Positions 52,085 through 61,374 of a stretch of 64,000 nt of DNA are shown piece after piece. Position 1 is the stretch's first letter. Every line of letters begins with the position of its first letter. The position numbers and the translations under genes were made by a program. The stretch is taken from assembly GCA_028877215.1 (NCBI GenBank), contig JAPPFJ010000007.1, positions 62,001-126,000 on the forward strand, read 5' to 3'. The notes below the pieces were generated by a model, which saw only the letters and a list, made by a program, of their open reading frames with translations, was not told the origin of the DNA and ran no database searches. Source of the DNA: Gemmatimonadota bacterium. GTDB taxonomy: Bacteria; Latescibacterota; UBA2968; GCA-2709665.

Positions 52085-53344
52085 TCACGGTCGGGCGGGC
52101 GGCACTCGAAACGGGCCTCGCTGTAAGGTGCCGATCAGACCCTTCTGCTGCACGAATCCATCCACGGAAAACAGCACGACGCCCTGTAGACCCTTGCGAC
52201 GCGCGATCTCAATCTGAGCCACCGTGTCGTCGGCGTTCTGATTCCAGATGCCGATCCCGGCGTACAGACTTCCCGTCTTGACGCGCTTCCTGGCATCGGT
52301 CATCTGGCGTTCGATCTCCGCGGCAGATCCCTTATAGAACATAGGCACGACAAAGTCCACAAGCCCCCCGTTACTCCATCCGATCCAGTCCTGTCCATAC
52401 TTCATGTAAGCGGAATCGATATCGGGCTTTACAGCGGCAGACAACCTGACATCGGGCTTGAGCCGTGCAACCGCCTCCCGCACCTGGCCCACAAGCAGGC
52501 TGACCTGTTCGCAACGCCATTTATGCCACAGCTTCCCGCCGTCGCTCACGTCCGCAGCGGCGCCGGCGCCCGACTCGTCGTCTTTCCGTCCAGCGGGGTC
52601 GAAGCCATAGCGCGTCTTGAACGCGTCGCTCACGGCGGGACTGTAGTCGTAGTGGATATTCGGGTACCGGACGTAATCCATGTGGACGCCGTCAATGTCG
52701 TATTCGGCCACGATCTCTTCAATGACCCTTAGCAGATGGTGTCTGACTTCGGGATTACCGGGCGAGAGGAATCTCCCCTCCACCCCTCGTTTGACGAGAT
52801 CGACCCCGTCGAGCGCAACACGTCCCATATCGATCCCGTCTGCGGACCGCATGAACCATTCCGGGTGCCGAAGGAATATGTGCCGCGGCGACGCCGGCCG
52901 CTGCTCTGTCGGTTTCCAGGTGAGGTACATATTCACCCACGCGTGCACTTCCAGACCGGCCCGGTGCCCCTCCTCCACGAGAAGCGCAAGTGGATCGAAC
53001 TCAGGATCGGTCAGGGCTTCCGACCGGGGTACCAAACGACTGCGGTAGAAAGCATCGCCTCTCCCCCGAACCTGAACGAGGATCGCGTTCATCCCGGCGT
53101 CGACGGCGATACGCACCACGCGCATGGCCTGCTCGCGATCCGCCAGCCAGTGGCGAACCACCCACAAACCCCTGAATTCCCCATTCGGCCGGCCGGATGC
53201 GTCGGCGGCACCCCACCAGAAGCCGAGCGCAAGGCAAAAACAGACGAGTTTCCCACCGGAAAAGGCTCGGAATACAAAGGGCAAATCGACTGGTCTGTCG
53301 ATTTGCCCTCTCGTCCCATTGTTGTCACGACGCAACGGACTCAT
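52085..53344 (-). CDS. GHL10 (DUF187) family glycosyl hydrolase-like protein, exported
   Basis: 419 residues. A hydrophobic segment at about 33-49 (KLVCFCLALGFWWGAADA) looks like a signal sequence with a long polar leader. The TIM-barrel of the GHL10/DUF187 family follows: EFRGLWVVRHWL, MNAILVQVRGRGDAFY, VHAWVNMYL, DIDGVHMDYVRYP and DFVVPMFYKGS. Relatives act on cell-wall or other glycans in the envelope. The start ATG overlaps the rplQ stop by four bases, and a strong hairpin lies inside the first codons, so expression may be limited by termination. Confidence 0.8.
   Translation of the reverse strand: MSPLRRDNNGTRGQIDRPVDLPFVFRAFSGGKLVCFCLALGFWWGAADASGRPNGEFRGLWVVRHWLADREQAMRVVRIAVDAGMNAILVQVRGRGDAFYRSRLVPRSEALTDPEFDPLALLVEEGHRAGLEVHAWVNMYLTWKPTEQRPASPRHIFLRHPEWFMRSADGIDMGRVALDGVDLVKRGVEGRFLSPGNPEVRHHLLRVIEEIVAEYDIDGVHMDYVRYPNIHYDYSPAVSDAFKTRYGFDPAGRKDDESGAGAAADVSDGGKLWHKWRCEQVSLLVGQVREAVARLKPDVRLSAAVKPDIDSAYMKYGQDWIGWSNGGLVDFVVPMFYKGSAAEIERQMTDARKRVKTGSLYAGIGIWNQNADDTVAQIEIARRKGLQGVVLFSVDGFVQQKGLIGTLQRGPFRVPPARP
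53279..53308 (-). terminator. Probable terminator after rplQ, located inside the GHL10 5' region
   Basis: Perfect 12-bp stem GGGCAAATCGAC / GTCGATTTGCCC with 6-base loop, followed on the minus strand by TTTGTATT. It would end the ribosomal transcript soon after the rplQ stop, but falls within codons 12-22 of GHL10. Confidence 0.6.
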
Positions 53345-53892
53345 TTTTTCGTACGCTCTTGGTCCTCACTCGATCCGCCGGCTTCCTCGGGATAGGCCTC
53401 GCCGGATGGAGCCGAAGACGGTTCACCCGGCGTGTCCGCGACGTCCGCGGCAGATGCTCCTGCGGATTTCCCGCTATTACCGCGGGCCCCGGAATCGCCA
53501 TCCGATTCCCCACGTCCGGAAAAATCCGCCCTGAATTCCTCCCCGACCATCTCCACCAGACACATTTCGACGCGATCGCCGCGGCGGGGTCCGAGTTTGA
53601 GCAGCCGGAGATAGCCTCCATTGCGTTCCGAAAACGAAGTTGCGATCTCGTCGAAGAGTTTGGCAACCACACGCTGGTTTCGTATCCGTCGCAGAACCTG
53701 CCGCCTGGCGTGTAAATCGCCCCTTTTGGCGAACGTAATCAGGCGCTCCGCCACGCCGCGCAACTCCTTGGCCTTTGCGTGGGTCGTGCGTATTGATCCG
53801 TGCGTGAACAGAGACGCGGCCATGTTGTTCAACATTGCCCTCTTGTGGCTGGCTGTGCGCCCGAGTTTGCGCCCCCTCTTTCCGTGTCTCAT
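53341..53892 (-). CDS. rplQ: 50S ribosomal protein L17 with acidic C-terminal extension
   Basis: 183 residues. The first ~118 (MRHGKRGRKLGRTASHKRAM, LFTHGSIRTTHAKAKE, LLKLGPRRGDRVEMCLVEM) are the conserved L17 core of the large-subunit exit tunnel region. The remaining ~65 residues are a low-complexity Gly/Ser/Asp/Glu tail not seen in short L17 proteins. Last gene of the ribosomal block; its GGAAAG ribosome-binding site lies between element D1 and the ATG. Confidence 0.93.
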   Translation of the reverse strand: MRHGKRGRKLGRTASHKRAMLNNMAASLFTHGSIRTTHAKAKELRGVAERLITFAKRGDLHARRQVLRRIRNQRVVAKLFDEIATSFSERNGGYLRLLKLGPRRGDRVEMCLVEMVGEEFRADFSGRGESDGDSGARGNSGKSAGASAADVADTPGEPSSAPSGEAYPEEAGGSSEDQERTKK

Positions 53893-53910
53893 AGCCCGTC
53901 TTTCCGTTTG

Positions 53911-54098
53911 GAAGCTGTTTTAAAATTACCGGTGAGCTCCCGAGCGCGAGCGAAAAAGTGGCGGTCAAGGCGGGAAAATCCGCCCATATCCAATGCATCG
54001 TGGCTGCGCGCCCCTTGCCACTCTTGGGCGGGTTTGACCAACGCCGACCGGCGCTTTTGCAGCCGCGCGAAGACCGCTGGGAATTTTAAGACAGCTTC
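53911..54098. mobile_element. Family D short inverted-repeat element, copy D1
   Basis: 188 bp between the rpoA stop codon and the rplQ ribosome-binding site. Ends GAAGCTGTTTTAAAATT and (inverted) GAAGCTGTCTTAAAATT. Interior contains the hairpin GGCGGGAAAATCCGCC. About 35 bases of unrelated sequence are inserted relative to D2. Confidence 0.75.
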
Positions 54099-55115
54099 TT
54101 AGAATTCATCTTCCAGCACCGCGACTTCCTCGGCCCTGGGTGCAATCCCGCTGTATTTCTCTATATCCATGCCAAACTGAAGACCCAGCCCTTCCAGGAT
54201 GGCAGTCAACTCGTTCAGCGACTTGCGACCGAAATTCCGGAACTTCAGCATTTCCGTCTCGGTCTTCTGGACAAGATCTTCCAGGGTCAGAATATTGGCT
54301 GCCTTCAAACAGTTGGCGGAACGCACCGACAGTTCCAGTTCTTCCACCGGCATCTGCAGAAGCGAGGCCACGCGTTGCGTGTCTTCGTCGATGACTTCCT
54401 CGTACTCCTCCTCGGGCTCTTCCTCGAAGTGTATGAAGAGCTCCAGATGGTCCTTCAATATCTTTGCCGCGTGAGACACGGCGTCATCCGGCCGAACCGC
54501 TCCGTTGGTCCAGACAGTCAGCGTGAGCTTATCGTAGTCCGTCTGCTGCCCTACGCGGGCATTGTCCACCTCGTAATGCACCTTTCTGATGGGAGAAAAT
54601 GCCGAGTCGAGCATAATTGTATCGGTGGCGGGATCGGTGACTTTATTCTCTTCGGCCAGCACATAACCCCTCCCTTTGCCCACGATGATCTCCATTTCGA
54701 GGTGGCTGTCCTGATCCAGGGATGCGATGTGCTGATCGGGATTCATCACCTCGACGTCGGCGTCCACCTCCAGTTCTTTCGCCGTCAACGTGTCCGGCCC
54801 TATCTTGTCGATGCGAAGCACTTTGTCTTCGTCCGAATGAATTCGCAGGTTTACCTCTTTGAGATTAAGGACGATTTCGGTCATGTCTTCGACGACGCCC
54901 TGTACAACGGAGAACTCGTGCTGCACGCCTTCCACCCGGATGGCCTTGACGGCCGCACCTTCAATTGATGAGAGCAATACGCGGCGCAACGCATTGCCGA
55001 TAGTGGTACCAAATCCACGTTCCAGAGGTTGCACTGTGAACAAACCGTAAGAATTGGTGAGGCTATCCTCATCGATCTGCACGGATCTGGGCATTTGGAA
55101 GTTCTTAGGCTTCAT
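54099..55115 (-). CDS. rpoA: DNA-directed RNA polymerase alpha subunit
   Basis: 338 residues from the ATG at 55115 (AAGGAG ribosome-binding site); the open frame continues 24 codons upstream. The N-terminal dimerisation domain shows [20 protein letters not shown] and [14 protein letters not shown]. The C-terminal domain has [16 protein letters not shown] and [12 protein letters not shown], which contact UP elements and activators. Its TAA is immediately followed by element D1. Confidence 0.96.
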   Translation of the reverse strand: MKPKNFQMPRSVQIDEDSLTNSYGLFTVQPLERGFGTTIGNALRRVLLSSIEGAAVKAIRVEGVQHEFSVVQGVVEDMTEIVLNLKEVNLRIHSDEDKVLRIDKIGPDTLTAKELEVDADVEVMNPDQHIASLDQDSHLEMEIIVGKGRGYVLAEENKVTDPATDTIMLDSAFSPIRKVHYEVDNARVGQQTDYDKLTLTVWTNGAVRPDDAVSHAAKILKDHLELFIHFEEEPEEEYEEVIDEDTQRVASLLQMPVEELELSVRSANCLKAANILTLEDLVQKTETEMLKFRNFGRKSLNELTAILEGLGLQFGMDIEKYSGIAPRAEEVAVLEDEF

Positions 55116-55203
55116 ACAAGAATTCTCCTTGGATCCACTGAAAAACAATATGGCAGTCCGTTCCTGCTCAAAAACGGGTCCACTCAACGTCAGGCTGCGG
55201 CGA

Positions 55204-55833
55204 CTATTTCGAGTACAACTCCACGATGAGTTGCTCCTCGACGGGAGTCGGAATGCCCTCCCTGTCGGGATAATCGAGGACGGTGCCGGTGAGATTGACT
55301 TTGTCCAGGGACAGCCACACAGCCTGTCGCCCCTCTCCGACCCGCTTGATGGAGTCGTGAATCAGCGCCAGCTGGCGGCTCTTTTCCCGCACCTGAATGG
55401 TATCGCCGGGCGTGACCTGAAAGGACGGGACGTCCACAACTCGCCCGTTCACCATAATGTGCCGGTGGCGTACCAACTGGCGCGCCGCCTTGTGAGAAGG
55501 TGCGAAGCCCAGCCGGTGGGTAACGTTATCCAGGCGGCTCTCAAGCGTTTGCAACAGGAGTTCACCGGTGACACCTTTACGGCGGGCGGCCTGGTGATAG
55601 TAGCCTCGGAACTGATTCTCCAACACACCGTACTGGCGTTTGGCCTTTTGCTTCTCCCTGAGCTGAAGGGCGTATTCCGAAGGCTTCCGGCCCTGCCGCT
55701 GTCCGTGCATGCCGGGCGCGTAGCTGCGCTTTTCAAACGAGCATTTGTCCAGATAGCAGCGTTCGCCTTTGAGGAATAGCTTAACCCCTTCACGTCGACA
55801 CAACTTGCAACTCGAATCTGTATACCTTGCCAT
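55204..55833 (-). CDS. rpsD: 30S ribosomal protein S4
   Basis: 209 residues. The zinc-binding form, with cysteines at 9, 12, 26 and 31. [14 protein letters not shown] and the S4 RNA-binding domain ([23 protein letters not shown] in part) are standard. It nucleates 16S rRNA assembly, and in other bacteria S4 represses the alpha operon translationally. Position between rpsK and rpoA is canonical. Confidence 0.96.
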   Translation of the reverse strand: MARYTDSSCKLCRREGVKLFLKGERCYLDKCSFEKRSYAPGMHGQRQGRKPSEYALQLREKQKAKRQYGVLENQFRGYYHQAARRKGVTGELLLQTLESRLDNVTHRLGFAPSHKAARQLVRHRHIMVNGRVVDVPSFQVTPGDTIQVREKSRQLALIHDSIKRVGEGRQAVWLSLDKVNLTGTVLDYPDREGIPTPVEEQLIVELYSK

Positions 55834-55860
55834 GCTGTAGACCTCTCCGTTCGGATGCCG

Positions 55861-56250
55861 CTAAACGCGTCGCCGCTTCGGCGGCCGGCAACCGTTGTGA
55901 GGAATCGGTGTGACGTCGCGAATCGCCGCAATTTCCAGCCCGGCGCCCTGCAGCGCGCGGACGGCGGCCTCACGGCCGACACCAGGGCCCTTGACCCAAA
56001 CCTCGACACGTCGCAGCCCCATGGACATCGCCTCTTTTGCCGCGGCTTCCGCGGCTAACTGTGCGGCAAAGGGGGTACTCTTGCGCGAACCCTTGAAACC
56101 CACCTTGCCGGTTGTGGACCACGAAATCACGTGTCCGTCCTTGTCCGTCAGTGTAACAATGGTATTGTTGAACGTCGCCTTGATGTGGGCAACGCCCTGT
56201 CCGTCGACCCGCTTATTCCTTCGTCGGCCTCTTCTCTGTTCCGGCGGCAA
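55861..56250 (-). CDS. rpsK: 30S ribosomal protein S11
   Basis: 129 residues, read from a TTG at 56250 that has a perfect AAGGAGG seven bases upstream. [35 protein letters not shown] and [16 protein letters not shown] are the S11 hallmarks. It binds the platform of the small subunit near the mRNA exit. The TTG start could lower initiation relative to its neighbours. Confidence 0.95.
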   Translation of the reverse strand: MPPEQRRGRRRNKRVDGQGVAHIKATFNNTIVTLTDKDGHVISWSTTGKVGFKGSRKSTPFAAQLAAEAAAKEAMSMGLRRVEVWVKGPGVGREAAVRALQGAGLEIAAIRDVTPIPHNGCRPPKRRRV

Positions 56251-56275
56251 GTGTTCGCCTCCTTAACGTTGATTA

Positions 56276-56437
56276 GAAGCTGTTTTAGAATTCCTGGTGA
56301 GTTCCCGAGCGCGAGCGAAAAAGTGGCGGTCAAGGCGGGAAAATCCGCCCATATTTGTCTATACGGGCGGGTTTGACCAACGCCGACCGGCGCTTTTGCA
56401 GCCGCGCGAAGGCCGCTGGGGATTCTAAAACAGCTTC
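56276..56437. mobile_element. Family D short inverted-repeat element, copy D2
   Basis: 162 bp filling the gap between the rpsM stop codon and the rpsK leader. Ends GAAGCTGTTTTAGAATTCC and (inverted) GAAGCTGTTTTAGAATCCCC. Both ends of D2 share TTAGAAT while both ends of D1 share TTAAAAT, so the arms vary together. TTA flanks it on both sides. Confidence 0.75.
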
Positions 56438-56818
56438 TTAATGTTGTGCTTTCTTCCTTTTGGCAATCTGACCCTTTTTGGGGCCTTTTCGTGTCCGGGC
56501 GTTCGTCCGGGTCCGCTGACCGCGCACGGGGAGCCCCCTGCGCCACCGGAGCCCGCGATAGCAGCCGATGTCCATCAGCCGCTTGATATTCATGGCCACT
56601 TCGCTCCTTAGATTGCCTTCCACCCGGTATTCCCCCTCGATCACACTCCGGAGTTTTGTGACGTCTTCCTCGCTCAACGCGTCAACACGGGTGTCCGGCG
56701 AAATCTGCGTCTTTTCAAGGATCCGGTTTGCCGAGCTTCTGCCAATGCCGAAAATGTAGGTCAGCGCGATTTCTACACGCTTTTCGCGCGGAACATCGAC
56801 ACCTGCGATACGAGCCAT
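56438..56818 (-). CDS. rpsM: 30S ribosomal protein S13
   Basis: 126 residues from the ATG at 56818 ([20 protein letters not shown]). [34 protein letters not shown] and [15 protein letters not shown] are S13 signatures; the protein contacts tRNA and the head of the small subunit. Its TAA directly abuts element D2. Confidence 0.96.
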   Translation of the reverse strand: MARIAGVDVPREKRVEIALTYIFGIGRSSANRILEKTQISPDTRVDALSEEDVTKLRSVIEGEYRVEGNLRSEVAMNIKRLMDIGCYRGLRWRRGLPVRGQRTRTNARTRKGPKKGQIAKRKKAQH

Positions 56819-56850
56819 GATATCTCCCCCTTCGTTCGGTCTCCGAAGGT

Positions 56851-56967
56851 CTATCCCTGTCTCTGTTTGTGACTTGGATCGTGTTTGCAAATCACACGGA
56901 CCACACCCTTGCGGCGAATGACCTTGCAGTGATTGCAGCGTTTCTTGACTGATGCACGGACCCTCAT
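56851..56967 (-). CDS. rpmJ: 50S ribosomal protein L36
   Basis: 38 residues: [19 protein letters not shown], then [16 protein letters not shown]. Cys11, Cys14, Cys27 and His33 form the zinc site. Located between secY (16-base gap) and rpsM, as usual when infA and map are absent from the cluster. Confidence 0.93.
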   Translation of the reverse strand: MRVRASVKKRCNHCKVIRRKGVVRVICKHDPSHKQRQG

Positions 56968-56983
56968 CGGCCTGTCCTTTCGG

Positions 56984-58324
56984 TCACCTACGACCCCTCA
57001 GCCTTCCCTTTTTCATGAAGCCGTCGTAGTGCCGCATCAGCAGGTGTGACTCCACGCGCTGCAGCGTGTCCAGCGCTACGCCGACGATAATCAGAAGTCC
57101 CGTGCCCCCGAAGAAGTCGATCAGACCGGGATTCACATCGGCCCAACTGATAACGAAAAACGGGAAGACCGCGATCGCCGCGAGAAAAATCGATCCAGGA
57201 AGCGTGATTCGGGTCAGAATCCGGTCTATAAAGTCGGATGTGCGTCTACCGGGCCGGATACCTGGAATGAACCCGCCCTGGCGCTTCATATTGTCCGCCA
57301 GGTCTACCGGATTGAAGACAATTGCGGTATAAAAATAAGCGAAAAAGATGATCATTGCGGAATAGAGCATCCAGTAAGGAAGCGCGTGCAACGTGGTGGC
57401 CGGTGAAAACCGGGAGGCCATATCCTGCACCCACTCGTTCATCGGGAAAAAATTGGCCAGCGTGGAAGGCAGAAACATAATGGCCTGGGCGAAAATAATG
57501 GGCATTACGCCCGAGGTATTCACCTTTAGCGGAATATGGGTGCTTTGGCCCCCGTAGACGCGCCTGCCCACAACGCGCTTGGCGTATTGCACCGGGATTT
57601 TCCTCGTACCCTGCGTAATGAGCACCACCAGCGCTGTAACCGCGATGATGATGACGACCACGAACAGCTCCAGAAGAATGGGCTTGTTGTTGGCCACGAA
57701 ATCCTGATATTCCTGGATCACGGCCGCGGGCGCACGTGCGATGATTCCAATGAAGATCAACATCGACATCCCGTTGCCGATACCCCGGTCGTCGATCTGT
57801 TCCCCCAACCACATCACAAATACGGTTCCGGCGGTGATGGTCAGAATTGTCAATAGCCGAAAGCCCAGACCCGGATCCGGCACAACCAGCATTCCCGTGA
57901 TGGGTGACCGGAGGCTTTCCATAAACAGGCTGACGCCAAACGACTGGGCGGCAGCCAGCGCAACGGTCCCGTAGCGGGTATATTGGGTGATCTTCTTGCG
58001 CCCCTCTTCTCCTTCCTTCTGGAGTTTCTGCAGAAACGGGATTACCGCACCCATCAACTGGAGTATGATCGAGGCGCTGATATACGGCATAATGCCAAGC
58101 GCGAAGACGGTTGCGCGTCCGAATGCGCCGCCGGCAAACATGTCGTAGAAACCCAGGACGCCGGTTGCGGCGCTGCTGAAATACTCGTCCAGGGCCCTCG
58201 GGTCGATGCCGGGAATGGTCACGTACGTGCCAACCCGGAAGACCACCAGAATTCCCAACGTAAACAGGATGCGATTGCGCAGTTCGGGGATTCGAAACGC
58301 GCTCTGGAAACTCTGAAGCACCAC
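56984..58324 (-). CDS. secY: Preprotein translocase subunit SecY
   Basis: 446 residues with ten hydrophobic helices. Characteristic pieces are [18 protein letters not shown], the cytosolic loop [39 protein letters not shown] and [14 protein letters not shown] at the end. It forms the inner-membrane protein-conducting channel with SecE and SecG. Located after rplO with a 10-base gap. adk and map, often next, are not here. Confidence 0.96.
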   Translation of the reverse strand: MVLQSFQSAFRIPELRNRILFTLGILVVFRVGTYVTIPGIDPRALDEYFSSAATGVLGFYDMFAGGAFGRATVFALGIMPYISASIILQLMGAVIPFLQKLQKEGEEGRKKITQYTRYGTVALAAAQSFGVSLFMESLRSPITGMLVVPDPGLGFRLLTILTITAGTVFVMWLGEQIDDRGIGNGMSMLIFIGIIARAPAAVIQEYQDFVANNKPILLELFVVVIIIAVTALVVLITQGTRKIPVQYAKRVVGRRVYGGQSTHIPLKVNTSGVMPIIFAQAIMFLPSTLANFFPMNEWVQDMASRFSPATTLHALPYWMLYSAMIIFFAYFYTAIVFNPVDLADNMKRQGGFIPGIRPGRRTSDFIDRILTRITLPGSIFLAAIAVFPFFVISWADVNPGLIDFFGGTGLLIIVGVALDTLQRVESHLLMRHYDGFMKKGRLRGRR

Positions 58325-58334
58325 CGCCTCCTCT

Positions 58335-58802
58335 TCAGATTAAACCGCCCCCGGAACCGGCGTCCATCAGGCTGACACTGCCTCCAGCCGCTTCGATCTT
58401 CCCAATGGCCGACCGGGAAGCCGCGTGCGCCTGAACCTGTATGGCATCGGAGACCTCACCCCGCCCCAGAATCTTCACGGGCCGCCGAGCTGAACGGATC
58501 AGACCCGTCTGCTTCAGGTTTTCGGGAGTCACCTGTCCGGACAATCCCCGCCTGGCGATATCGTCCAGATTCACGACCTGATAGACCACCTTCTTAGGAC
58601 TATTGAATCCTACCTTGGGCAGCCTGCGTTGCAACGGCATCTGCCCGCCTTCAAACCACGGCCTTATCTTCGCGCCGGAACGCGATTTCTGACCCTTGTG
58701 TCCTTTTCCGCTGGTTTTGCCACAGCCCGAACCCACGCCGCAACCCAGCCGCTTGCGGCTCTTGACGGCACCCGCGGGGGGCTTGAACTTTCCTGGTTTC
58801 AT
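58335..58802 (-). CDS. rplO: 50S ribosomal protein L15
   Basis: 155 residues. Starts with a shortened leader (MKPGKFKPPAGAVKSRKRLG), then the L15 glycine-rich block (GCGKTSGKGHKGQKSRSG) and FEGGQMPLQRRLPKVGF. A 23S rRNA-binding late-assembly protein. Its ribosome-binding site (AAGGA) lies directly beside the end of element A5. Confidence 0.95.
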   Translation of the reverse strand: MKPGKFKPPAGAVKSRKRLGCGVGSGCGKTSGKGHKGQKSRSGAKIRPWFEGGQMPLQRRLPKVGFNSPKKVVYQVVNLDDIARRGLSGQVTPENLKQTGLIRSARRPVKILGRGEVSDAIQVQAHAASRSAIGKIEAAGGSVSLMDAGSGGGLI

Positions 58803-58817
58803 TCTGGCGGTCCTTAT

Positions 58818-58946
58818 AAGTCCATTGATAAAGTCGCTCTGCAGGCGAGGCGCTGTCTCCCGTCCTGCGATTCGGCGAGGGCGCGCAACGCAGTATTTCT
58901 ACCGCGAGGGCTTTCCGTAGCCCTGATGGGCTTTTTAAACGGGCTG
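58818..58946. mobile_element. Family A element, copy A5 (internally deleted)
   Basis: 129 bp with A-type ends (AAGTCCATTGATAAAGTCGC and AAACGGGCTG) but missing about 30 bases of the interior. It sits in the 208-base gap between rpmD and rplO, ending at the rplO ribosome-binding site. Confidence 0.7.
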
Positions 58947-59010
58947 CTTCGCTGGAGAGAAAGCGACCCGGTTCCTGCGGACCGGTCCTGCAGAGATGCA
59001 TCCCCGAAAG

Positions 59011-59208
59011 TCAGCCGTCTGCCGGTTCCACCTCCACAAGGTGTGCAACCGTGTTTACCATACCGCGGATTTGCGCCGTATCGTTGTGAACCACACTGTG
59101 ACGAATACGGTGTATTCCAAGCGCCGCAAGCGTTCGCCGCTGCTTTTCATTTCTTGAAATCACACTGCGGACCTGGGTGATTCTCAGCTTTCTGCCGTCG
59201 TTTGCCAT
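59011..59208 (-). CDS. rpmD: 50S ribosomal protein L30
   Basis: 65 residues. [20 protein letters not shown] and [20 protein letters not shown] match bacterial L30; the short C-terminal tail VEVEPADG is usual. It is positioned between rpsE (6-base gap) and rplO, as in other bacteria. Confidence 0.94.
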   Translation of the reverse strand: MANDGRKLRITQVRSVISRNEKQRRTLAALGIHRIRHSVVHNDTAQIRGMVNTVAHLVEVEPADG

Positions 59209-59214
59209 GCCGCG

Positions 59215-59730
59215 TTACTCCCGAGCGCCGGTCAATTCCGCCTCATCGACGTTCCGTAGTTGTGCAAACGCCCGCGCGTCCCGGAGGCTGGACAGGCCCT
59301 GAAGCGTTGCCTTCACGGTATTGTGGGTATTCTGGGACCCCAGTGATTTGGTCAGAACGTTCTGGACGCCAGCCAGCTCCAGTACCGCGCGAATACCCCC
59401 GCCGGCAATCACTCCGGTTCCCGGAGCAGCAGGCCGCAAAAGGACGCGGGAAGCGCCAAAGACGCCGATGATTTCATGCGGCAGTGTTCCGTTGATTACC
59501 GGTATGCGCACCAGTTCCTTTTTCGCGTTTTCGGTTGCCTTTCGGATGGCTTCCGCCACCTCTCCTGCCTTGCCCATTCCGGCGCCGACGTGACCCTGAC
59601 GGTCTCCCACAACCACCATCACGTTGAATGCAAATCGACGGCCGCCCTTGCGAACGTGCGATACCCTTTTGAGGCTGTTATTGATAACGATTTCGGTCAG
59701 GTCCAATCCGGAAGGATCTATTCGTTTCAA
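59215..59730 (-). CDS. rpsE: 30S ribosomal protein S5
   Basis: 171 residues. The double-stranded RNA-binding-like N domain has [20 protein letters not shown] and [17 protein letters not shown]. The C domain has [20 protein letters not shown] and [17 protein letters not shown]. It helps translational accuracy at the small-subunit mRNA entry. Confidence 0.96.
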   Translation of the reverse strand: MKRIDPSGLDLTEIVINNSLKRVSHVRKGGRRFAFNVMVVVGDRQGHVGAGMGKAGEVAEAIRKATENAKKELVRIPVINGTLPHEIIGVFGASRVLLRPAAPGTGVIAGGGIRAVLELAGVQNVLTKSLGSQNTHNTVKATLQGLSSLRDARAFAQLRNVDEAELTGARE

Positions 59731-59757
59731 ATGGCTGCTCCCTTTAATCTGACACCA

Positions 59758-60126
59758 CTAAAACAGCAGACCGCCTTCTCGTGCGCCGTCGGCCAATGCC
59801 TTGATCCGGCCATGATACAGGCGGCCGCCCCTGTCGAATACAACTGTCTTGATTCCGGCTTCCAGCGCCTTGGCTGCCAGGGCGCGGCCCACCTCGCGGC
59901 CCTTTTGGCTCTTGTTGCCCGAGAGTGTGTCGCGGATTTCCCGGGAATTACTCGAGAGTCCAAGCAGGGACCGCCCCGTCGTGTCGTCGATCAGTTGCAC
60001 CTCAATGTGGTTCAGGCTCCTGCTCACCGCCAATCGGGGCCGCCCGGCCGTACCACGGATCTTTTTTCGTATCCGCAATCGGCGGCGCAGCCGCAGGTTG
60101 GCCTTCTGGACTTGTGGGTTTGCCAT
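59758..60126 (-). CDS. rplR: 50S ribosomal protein L18
   Basis: 122 residues. RRRLRIRKKIRGTAGRPRLA, RSLNHIEVQLIDD and VFDRGGRLYHGRIKALADGA are the L18 signatures. It binds 5S rRNA with L5. The protein ends with the usual EGGLLF. Confidence 0.95.
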   Translation of the reverse strand: MANPQVQKANLRLRRRLRIRKKIRGTAGRPRLAVSRSLNHIEVQLIDDTTGRSLLGLSSNSREIRDTLSGNKSQKGREVGRALAAKALEAGIKTVVFDRGGRLYHGRIKALADGAREGGLLF

Positions 60127-60153
60127 AAAAGTCCGCTCCGTGGATACTGAAGT

Positions 60154-60720
60154 CTACGTTACAGCGGCCTTGCCGGCCTTACGACGAACGTACTCGTTAA
60201 AGTACCGAATTCCCTTACCCTTGTAAGGCTCGGGGGGACGGACTTTTCGAATGTCGGCTGCCACCTGCCCCACCCGTTCCTTGTCCGCGCCACGAACAAC
60301 AATCGAGGCCTGGGCCGTATCAATTTCGGCAGGGGCCTGTTCGACGTTTATTTCAATACCTTCCAGGGGTTCGATGATCACGGGATGGCTGTAACCGACC
60401 TGTAAATCCAGATTCCTGCCCTTCATTTCAGCGCGATACCCCACGCCTACGACGACCAGCCGTTTCTCGAATCCATTACGCACGCCTTCAACGGCGTTGG
60501 CCAACAACGCGCGTGTGAGGCCCCACACCGCCTTCGACTCCCTGTCTTCAACGTCCTCTACCGTAACGCGGATCGCGCCGTCTTCCTGTCGAACCCGTGT
60601 TAACGGATGGACCCTGACCGACAGTTCGCCCTTGTTCCCTTTCACCAGCACCCCGTCAGACTCTACCCGTACCTGAACGCCATCCGGCACGGCAATCGGC
60701 TGTCTTCCAACGCGTGACAC
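60154..60720 (-). CDS. rplF: 50S ribosomal protein L6
   Basis: 188 residues from the GTG at 60720, which has GGGAGGAT just upstream; the open frame runs 49 codons further but that part is not L6. Begins SRVGRQPIAVPDGVQV; continues VKGNKGELSVRVHP, VGVGYRAEMKGRNLDLQVGYSHP in part and ends RPPEPYKGKGIRYFNEYVRRK. It lies near the GTPase-associated region of the large subunit. Confidence 0.95.
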   Translation of the reverse strand: MSRVGRQPIAVPDGVQVRVESDGVLVKGNKGELSVRVHPLTRVRQEDGAIRVTVEDVEDRESKAVWGLTRALLANAVEGVRNGFEKRLVVVGVGYRAEMKGRNLDLQVGYSHPVIIEPLEGIEINVEQAPAEIDTAQASIVVRGADKERVGQVAADIRKVRPPEPYKGKGIRYFNEYVRRKAGKAAVT

Positions 60721-60736
60721 CTGGAATCCTCCCGGT

Positions 60737-61135
60737 TTACCAGAGGTGGCAGAGGACCTCGCCGCCCACCCCGGCCCTACGTGCCTCGCTCTCCGTAAGT
60801 ATACCCCGCGACGTGGAAAGTATGGCCACGCCCAGGCCGTTGAGCACGCTCGGGATTTCGTCGACACGGACGTATCGACGCAACCCCGGCCGACTGATGC
60901 GCTCCAGACCCTGTATGGCGCTCTCGTCGTCCGAACTGTACTTGAGATACAGGCGGATGTGACCCTGCCGGTTGTCCTCCACGCAGGCGTAGTTGTGGAT
61001 GAACCCTTTTGATTTCAGAATCCGGGCAATTTCGGCTTTTATCCGGGAACCCGGAATGTCTACCTTCCGGTGCCCTGCACCGGCTGCATTCCGAATACGG
61101 GTCAGCATGTCGGCAACCGGATCGCTCATACTCAT
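60737..61135 (-). CDS. rpsH: 30S ribosomal protein S8
   Basis: 132 residues from the ATG at 61135 (MSMSDPVADMLTRIRNA); the upstream 36 codons of open frame belong to the intergenic region and rpsN. Ends with the typical TSRGILTESEARRAGVGGE. It binds 16S rRNA helix 21 and in other bacteria autoregulates the spc operon. Confidence 0.95.
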   Translation of the reverse strand: MSMSDPVADMLTRIRNAAGAGHRKVDIPGSRIKAEIARILKSKGFIHNYACVEDNRQGHIRLYLKYSSDDESAIQGLERISRPGLRRYVRVDEIPSVLNGLGVAILSTSRGILTESEARRAGVGGEVLCHLW

Positions 61136-61166
61136 AGGGCAAACCGCCTCCTGTCTGTCAAGACGC

Positions 61167-61352
61167 CTACCAACTCGCCTTCGCGACTCCGGGTATCTCA
61201 CCCAGCAACGCCAGTTCTCTGAAGCAGATCCTGCAGATGCCAAACTGCCTCATGTAGCCTCGGGGGCGTCCGCAGCGATGGCAACGATTATACCGGCGAA
61301 CGGCAAACTTCGGTTTCTTGTTTGCTTTTACGATCAACGTCTTTTTCGCCAC
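61167..61352 (-). CDS. rpsN: 30S ribosomal protein S14, zinc-binding short form
   Basis: 61 residues from the GTG at 61352 ([15 protein letters not shown]). Four cysteines in CHRC and CRIC form the zinc finger; the short length with CxxC-x12-CxxC marks the type Z form. Close to rplE (22-base gap) and rpsH (31-base gap). Confidence 0.94.
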   Translation of the reverse strand: MAKKTLIVKANKKPKFAVRRYNRCHRCGRPRGYMRQFGICRICFRELALLGEIPGVAKASW

Positions 61353-61374
61353 AGGTACGCTCACTTTCCTGGAA

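Noticed and set aside
60721..60867. 49-codon N-terminal extension of L6
   Set aside because: Not similar to L6 and overlaps rpsH; the GTG at 60720 has a strong ribosome-binding site.
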